This document shows positions 59,260-64,000 of a stretch of DNA of 64,000 bases, piece by piece (the first letter of the stretch is position 1; each line of letters starts with the position of its first letter). Source of the DNA: Takakia lepidozioides (lineage: Eukaryota > Streptophyta > Takakiopsida > Takakiales > Takakiaceae); contig CM060731.1 in assembly GCA_030704615.1 (NCBI GenBank), forward strand, positions 92,672,756 to 92,736,755, given 5' to 3'. The position numbers and the translations under genes are program-made. The notes under the pieces were generated by a model, which saw only the letters and a program-made list of their open reading frames with translations, did not search any database and had not been told where the DNA came from.

Positions 59260-60956
59260 CTCTCTCGTTCTGCGATCTCTACTGTAAACATCGAAAAGTA
59301 CAATATCAAATTACTCTTCGTTGTCGCTTTCTCTGCTCAGCTACACAACATCAAATTAGTTAACCCTTGCTCCATTTGGTTGCTGAGCAAAGTTGTCGTT
59401 CCTACATGTCTGTACTTACAACAATTTAATGAGAAACAATCCTACAACAGCATCTACATACGTGTCTTTCTTTATGTCGGGAATCATCAACATTTTGCAA
59501 AATATCTGTCTCCATTTATCTTCCGCTCCTCGTATTGCAGAATTTCTTATTCTACCAGCTCCTTCCGTAACCACACAAAATGAAATACGGCAGGAGCTCA
59601 AAATCATGATATTCATCGACAACAACTGTTTACCGCGATTCCTACTCGCCCTCTCTGCCAGCTTCCCATTCAAACGACTTTTACCACACTTCTACAACTC
59701 TCCCCCACGTGGAGAGAGCGCAGAAACCTCCACAATCGTCTAGACCCTCACTTCCTTCCCACAGATCCTCACCCCTATAGTCGTCCAAGGTGTGAGTGAG
59801 CGACGAAGGCAGCATCATTTATAGCGTAGGTAGGTACCTAGAACGCACCTACTTTGGTACTATGGCAGGCCCATCTTTAATGGACCTTCAACTATTTCTC
59901 ACTGGCCTTGCCCATGTCGGTACATCCCACTTGATGTCGTAGGATTCGAACCTTCGATACCCAGCTGTGGAGGTTTGACTGGGCTCGGCCGTTGCACGCT
60001 GAATCGTCTTACGACGATCTGGCAATTGGGGTTTTCAAGCTCGGCATTTGTGCTTCAGTCCATCCATGTGGGTGTGAGCTCAAAATCGTTAAGCAGTTGA
60101 GGTTACTTCTAATATGTCTACCTTTCTTATTCTTTTTTAAACTTGCATTTGTAGTCAGGTGATTAATGAAGATGCTCTCGCTGTCTTTCTGTGTCCACAG
60201 ACGATCAAGTGGATATTAATCAATCCAATGCAACGACAGGCGAGGTTTGCAATTAGTATGTCTCTCCAGGTTGCACACCAGCATGCGTTTCTTTTCTCGT
60301 TCTTGTAGATTAGAATTCAGCCCATGTTAACTTCTATATCCTTCTCAAGGAAATGAGACATTACAAGAACTGTAACCCCAAAGTCTGGTGTGCATTCAGA
60401 CATCTTCGTTAGAGTGGCGAGTATATTCACTCCAAGCTTCAGTCGGTGCCCCGTTTTGAGTTGCTTTACCGTATTTTCACATTAACGTCTTCAGTTCGGT
60501 CACTGACTTTATTGATTGAGGTTCACATGCCATCAGAGAAAGTCAATCAAAGTCTGTTTTCTAGGATCTTAATTATTTCGGCTCTACGTATGGTCGTGAG
60601 GTTCCAGGGGAAAGGCGGAAGTAATATTCAAGATACCAAGCTGCAAACCATCATCTCTTTTTGACACTTTTAGCAGGGTCAGCATGTTACTCTACGATCT
60701 GCTCTCGATCTGGCAGGTTGAGACTAATACTGTTACACGGGTGCAGGTTTTGATTCGTGTGATAGTGCAAGGCTTGAAATGTCAGCATTTCCAGAAGGCA
60801 CGTTGGAGAGGGGGCCTTTGGCAATGCAGCTGCCATGCCATGGTTGAAACGTCGATGGTGGGCATTTACGAGTAGAATTGTTGCTAACATCTTGTGGAGG
60901 CAGTATTGTGTCTAAGGGCATGGAAAACTGTGCTTTTTAGGTTTGAAGGGTGGGCC
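59260..60956. promoter_or_regulatory. Shared upstream region of the LCB2 and prolyl 4-hydroxylase genes
   Basis: The two genes diverge from this 1.7-kb stretch, so their promoters and 5' untranslated parts should lie here. No other gene is recognised. A GATTCGAACC word at about 59943 resembles a tRNA T-arm without the rest of a tRNA. Confidence 0.4.
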
Positions 60957-63408
60957 ATGAAGACAAAAATGGTTGCCTCAAAGTACGTGGTTGTGCTCCT
61001 CGCATTTGTGACTTTCGGCATGGCTGTCGGTAAGCCCCAACTGTTGCAGTGTTATTGGCTACACTCAATGGACGTGTTGGAACAAACCCAGGCTTCTCTT
61101 TCATGAGGGCTTTATATTAGTTCAAGGGGTGCCAGAGACAGACAGACAGAGACAGAGGAGGGGAACCTCCCAAGGTTGTTTTTTGGGTGTCTGGTGATAT
61201 AGAGGAGGGGGATTTCTAGTTCATGTTTCCTTACAGGTGTGGTGGTCGACGTGGCATGGCAGGGGCTTTACTTCAGCTGGCTTTCCTCAAACGTTTTGAA
61301 GAAACCAGTGGTATGCATGCTGTTGGTATCATTTTCCTGTTGTTACTAGCTGTCATAATGTAGACTAGCTTGACTCTCAAGAATGTCCCGAATATGTTGT
61401 TATAGTATATCCTTTTCGTTCCACATGGTTAGTGTGGGGGAGCTGAAGAAGAATGAGAGGAGATTGAGAAAATTGAGGTTTCCAGGTTTTGATCTGACAC
61501 CTTCAATAAGTATTTCCATCAGGTGAGAGCAGCCTGTCTTTCTCTGTTTGTATGGTGTGGATAGTCATGGTATGGCATGTCCCATCGGATGTTGCTGATG
61601 AGTTACATGTATATTCCACTCCCATGGTCCCCTCTGGACATTTGAGAACGTTCATTCATTCATACCGAGTATTCCAGAGTCCCAAGAGTTATAATATTGT
61701 GTAGAGACCTCCTAAATAATGGGGACAATCAGGTTAGATACAGTTGGCGGTAATGGATTGCCACTTTGCTGCTGCTACCTCATATTACAATGTGTGGCAT
61801 CTTGACAATATGTGAACAGGAGTAGGGCCACACATGTTTCGGAGAAAGGTACAAGACAATAATTACAATCAGACCTCGCATCTGCCCACTGGTGAGCTAA
61901 ACCCAAGCATCATTGTTGGTGCAGCATTGTCTCACATTTGAACAAGCACCTTGGTTAATGATTCCAAAAGTGGAATCTTGTACTTGAGCATTCATAATAA
62001 GACGCGTAGGGGATGGTGAAATGAAGAATGTTGCTGTATGCAGCTAGCGTGAGATTTACATAAGGGCTGAAGAAAGAATGTCCTCCCATTTTGAAGGACA
62101 TATTCAGCAAGGGACTCTTTCTCTCTTCCACTTTTCCCATTATCTACTGTAATGGCTCCTGGTCAAAATTGAAATTTGCCTGTTGGTGGGCATCTGCAGA
62201 ACTCTCACTGTGGGAAAAGGATGAAGATGCCAGAATACTTCGAATTGGACTGGTACATTGACGAATTGGCTGTTCCTTATTTGTTAGGATCTGCAAAGGC
62301 AGTCAGTCCTAAGGCAGGCAGACTATTACTCTACCAATCTTGGTCCTACCATATCTGAGGAACAGTTAACCCCAACGTGTCAGTATATGCTTTGCTTGTA
62401 ATCTTACATACTCCTTTAGTCTACATATCTATTAATTTGCTGCTGTCTCTTTGTTGGCTTCAGGAAGAACCCCTATTGCACGCCCATACTTTCTGCATCC
62501 AGACCTTAAATACTGTACCATCCTCGTCACTTTTGTGTGACAATTTGAGGGGTTCTCATGAGCACTTGCAGCCCTCTACTGTCTTGTGTTTCACATAAAA
62601 TATAGTTAAAAACAGATTCGTTATCTTGGTTTTCCTTTCCCCCGAATTGTTGTCTATGTAATGCAGGTGAAACAAGAGATTATAAGTTGGCACCCAAGAA
62701 TCATCATCTTCCACAACTTCCTAAGTGCTGAGGTATTGTGATTGCCCTTGTGTATATGAACTGGCAAATGCCCTTTTGTTCAACAATCATTTGTTCTCTT
62801 CATCGTCGAGGCCCCATTTCTCGTCTTGCACCTTTATATCCTTCTCCTTTCAGGTCTCTCCATTGATGAAGAGTTGGTTGAACCAATTTAGAGTACCAAC
62901 CTGCGGCATCTCTCATTCTCTTTGTTCGTCTGCTTAAATGAAGTATTTAAAGGCTTTGTTATGCAGGAGTGTGATCACTTGATCAGTGTTGCACGGCCCA
63001 AGCTTACGAAGTCGACGGTGGTGGATGCACAGACAGGCAAGGCAGGTATCCTAACGTCTGTAGTTTGTCATCTGCACTCGGTCTTCTTTCTCACGGTCAG
63101 AAATCTCCAGTACCATGTTTTTGTAGGTGATACGTTCCTCTTTTTTCCAATGGAGATATACATGGAGCTCTTAGTATGTGAAAATTTTCATGGAGTGTGA
63201 GAGTTCAGCTCCTCCAATGAGTATGTTCAGTCACCAATTCACTGGGAACATGTGTCCTAGGATGGTAGGAACAGACAAGGTTTTCTAAGTGTCCGCGTTT
63301 ACTTTAATGTGTTATGGGGGCGGTTGAGTACAGGGCATTGAAAGTAAGGTGCGCACCAGCAGTGGAATGTTCCTCTCTCCATCAGAGAGAAAGCATCCCT
63401 TAATTCAG
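60957..63408 (+). CDS. Prolyl 4-hydroxylase (plant P4H type), N-terminal part
   Basis: Plant P4Hs hydroxylate proline in secretory proteins and use Fe(II) and 2-oxoglutarate in the ER/Golgi. Exons: 60957-61029 (MKTKMVASKYVVVLLAFVTF, signal anchor), 61237-61310, 62667-62732 (VKQEIISWHPRIIIFHNFLS), 62967-63042 (ECDHLISVARPKLTKSTVVD, ending TGK) and 63334-63408 (SKVRTSSGMFLSPSERKHPL). The phase between the last two fits only if the intron starts with GC (AAG|GCAGGT) instead of the adjacent GTATCC. A small extra exon between 61310 and 62667 is possible. The catalytic HxD and distal His/Lys lie beyond this point; LINE tails start at about 63660, so the rest is outside the window or lost. Confidence 0.85.
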
Positions 63409-63659
63409 GTTCTGATTTCTTTTTCTTACCGTTGAGCTCGTCAGTGGAATCCTCTAGGGCAGAGTTAGGTATGCAACTCAGCACATCCAGCTATTTAGTT
63501 TAGCTTTACATAGCTGTTTCTCTGGATGAAAACATAGCTACTAGAATATCTGGAGCATGTAGGCAGCTACTATATCTCTATCTGTGCATCATCCAAACTA
63601 GTCAAGAGGGCTATGACTGCAAAGCTTACTGAGTGCACATCTCTCTCTCCCTCTCAACT

Positions 63660-63768
63660 ACTGGAGTGAGCCCCTCACAAAGGTAATGTCTGTTCCGTCT
63701 TGTTCTGCTCAAACTGGGCACGGGGTCTATGGCCACAAGGGTATGGCAAACAACTTCTTATTACATCT
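63660..63768 (+). mobile_element. LINE 3' tail
   Basis: GAGTGAGCCCCTCACAAAGG, then CTCAAACTGGGCACGGGGTC and TATGGCCACAAGGGTATGGC, then AACAACTTCTTAT match the tail of the LINE at 44990-46704. A CTCT-rich run follows. Confidence 0.8.
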
Positions 63769-63790
63769 CATTCTCTCTTTCTCTTTCCCC

Positions 63791-64000
63791 CAACTTTGAA
63801 AGTCTCGAGGCTGAGCCAAAAGCCTAGGATCTCTTTGGGGCCTAGTTATTGGGCAAACCACACAGCAGATTGATGCTTGTGTAAAGGGATTTCTAGAGTA
63901 TATCTGGAAGACTCGGATCAGTTGTCTGTTCCAAGGTAAGTCATACTACCGGTGTCAGCCCCTGACAAAGGTAGTTTCTGTCCCTTTGTGTTCCGCTCAT
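63791..64000 (+). mobile_element. LINE C-terminal fragment running off the window
   Basis: AACTTTGAAAGTCTCGAGGC through GATGCTTGTGTAAAGGGATT matches the end of the LINE ORF at 46437-46560 closely, then continues into the same 3' tail. It is a second insertion beside the previous tail. Confidence 0.85.

Noticed and set aside
59930-60000. tRNA gene on the minus strand (GGTTCGAATCC)
   Set aside because: Only a T-arm-like word is present, with a mismatch in the stem. No acceptor, D-arm or anticodon arm can be drawn. The same holds for words near 4140 and 31550.

Overview
The window is eukaryotic nuclear DNA. Its real genes are split into many exons by introns with mostly GT-AG borders, intergenic space is large, and mobile-element debris dominates. 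The cellular genes (a plant CLC-e/f-type chloride channel, serine palmitoyltransferase subunit 2, a plant-type prolyl 4-hydroxylase, PLS-type pentatricopeptide fragments) point to the green/streptophyte lineage. The repeat-rich mix of hAT, Mutator-like, Ty3/gypsy and LINE copies suggests a large genome such as a charophyte alga. The species assignment is inference; the lineage is well supported by the proteins.

Layout. 1-1.07 kb: broken hAT transposase (minus). 1.07-9 kb: mostly non-coding, with short palindromes, small tandem repeats and a decayed RING-H2 fragment. 9.0-17.07 kb: CLC gene on the minus strand, whose eight exons join in phase to 892 residues; its third intron counted from the stop side (13.04-15.08 kb) is packed with LINE 3' ends. 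18.8-21.2 kb: decayed Ty3/gypsy element (minus) whose integrase core lies inverted. 21.9-22.2 kb: four copies of a small palindrome. 22.7-23.5 kb: Mutator-like transposase fragment.

25.87-43.17 kb is a nested structure. A LINE on the minus strand (5' part 42.0-43.2 kb, 3' part 25.9-28.1 kb) is split inside its endonuclease domain by a 13,862-bp Mutator-like element (28142-42003). The element is flanked by a 9-bp target duplication, ATATGCGGG; removing the element and one duplication copy restores the LINE reading frame. It has imperfect GTGAGC-rich terminal inverted repeats and two divergent genes: a dead Mutator-type transposase (33427 down to 28533) and, from 34392 to 41312 on the plus strand, an unfamiliar multi-exon gene that looks like a ParB/Srx-type domain joined to a DNA-methyltransferase-like domain. 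The first intron of that gene is essentially one tandem array: 19 copies of a 36-bp palindrome, most at an exact 116-bp period. A mobile element carrying a ParB-like protein and its own palindrome array is the most novel thing in the window.

43.2-51 kb: gag-like coiled-coil pseudogene; a 1.7-kb LINE copy (44990-46704) with a 12-bp target duplication; a chimeric region holding PPR and TPR-like gene fragments that ends in another terminal repeat of the same Mutator-like family (50780-50900), so it may be a gene-capturing relative. 50.9-52.3 kb: repeated eL27 ribosomal-protein fragments, an AT-rich island with five ATATAGGGT-type motifs around an 89-codon ORF, and an 84-bp piece of 28S rRNA. 55.1-59.26 kb: serine palmitoyltransferase LCB2 on the minus strand with a one-base frame break in its third exon. 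60.96-63.41 kb: N-terminal half of a prolyl 4-hydroxylase on the plus strand, divergent from LCB2. 63.66-64 kb: further LINE tails.
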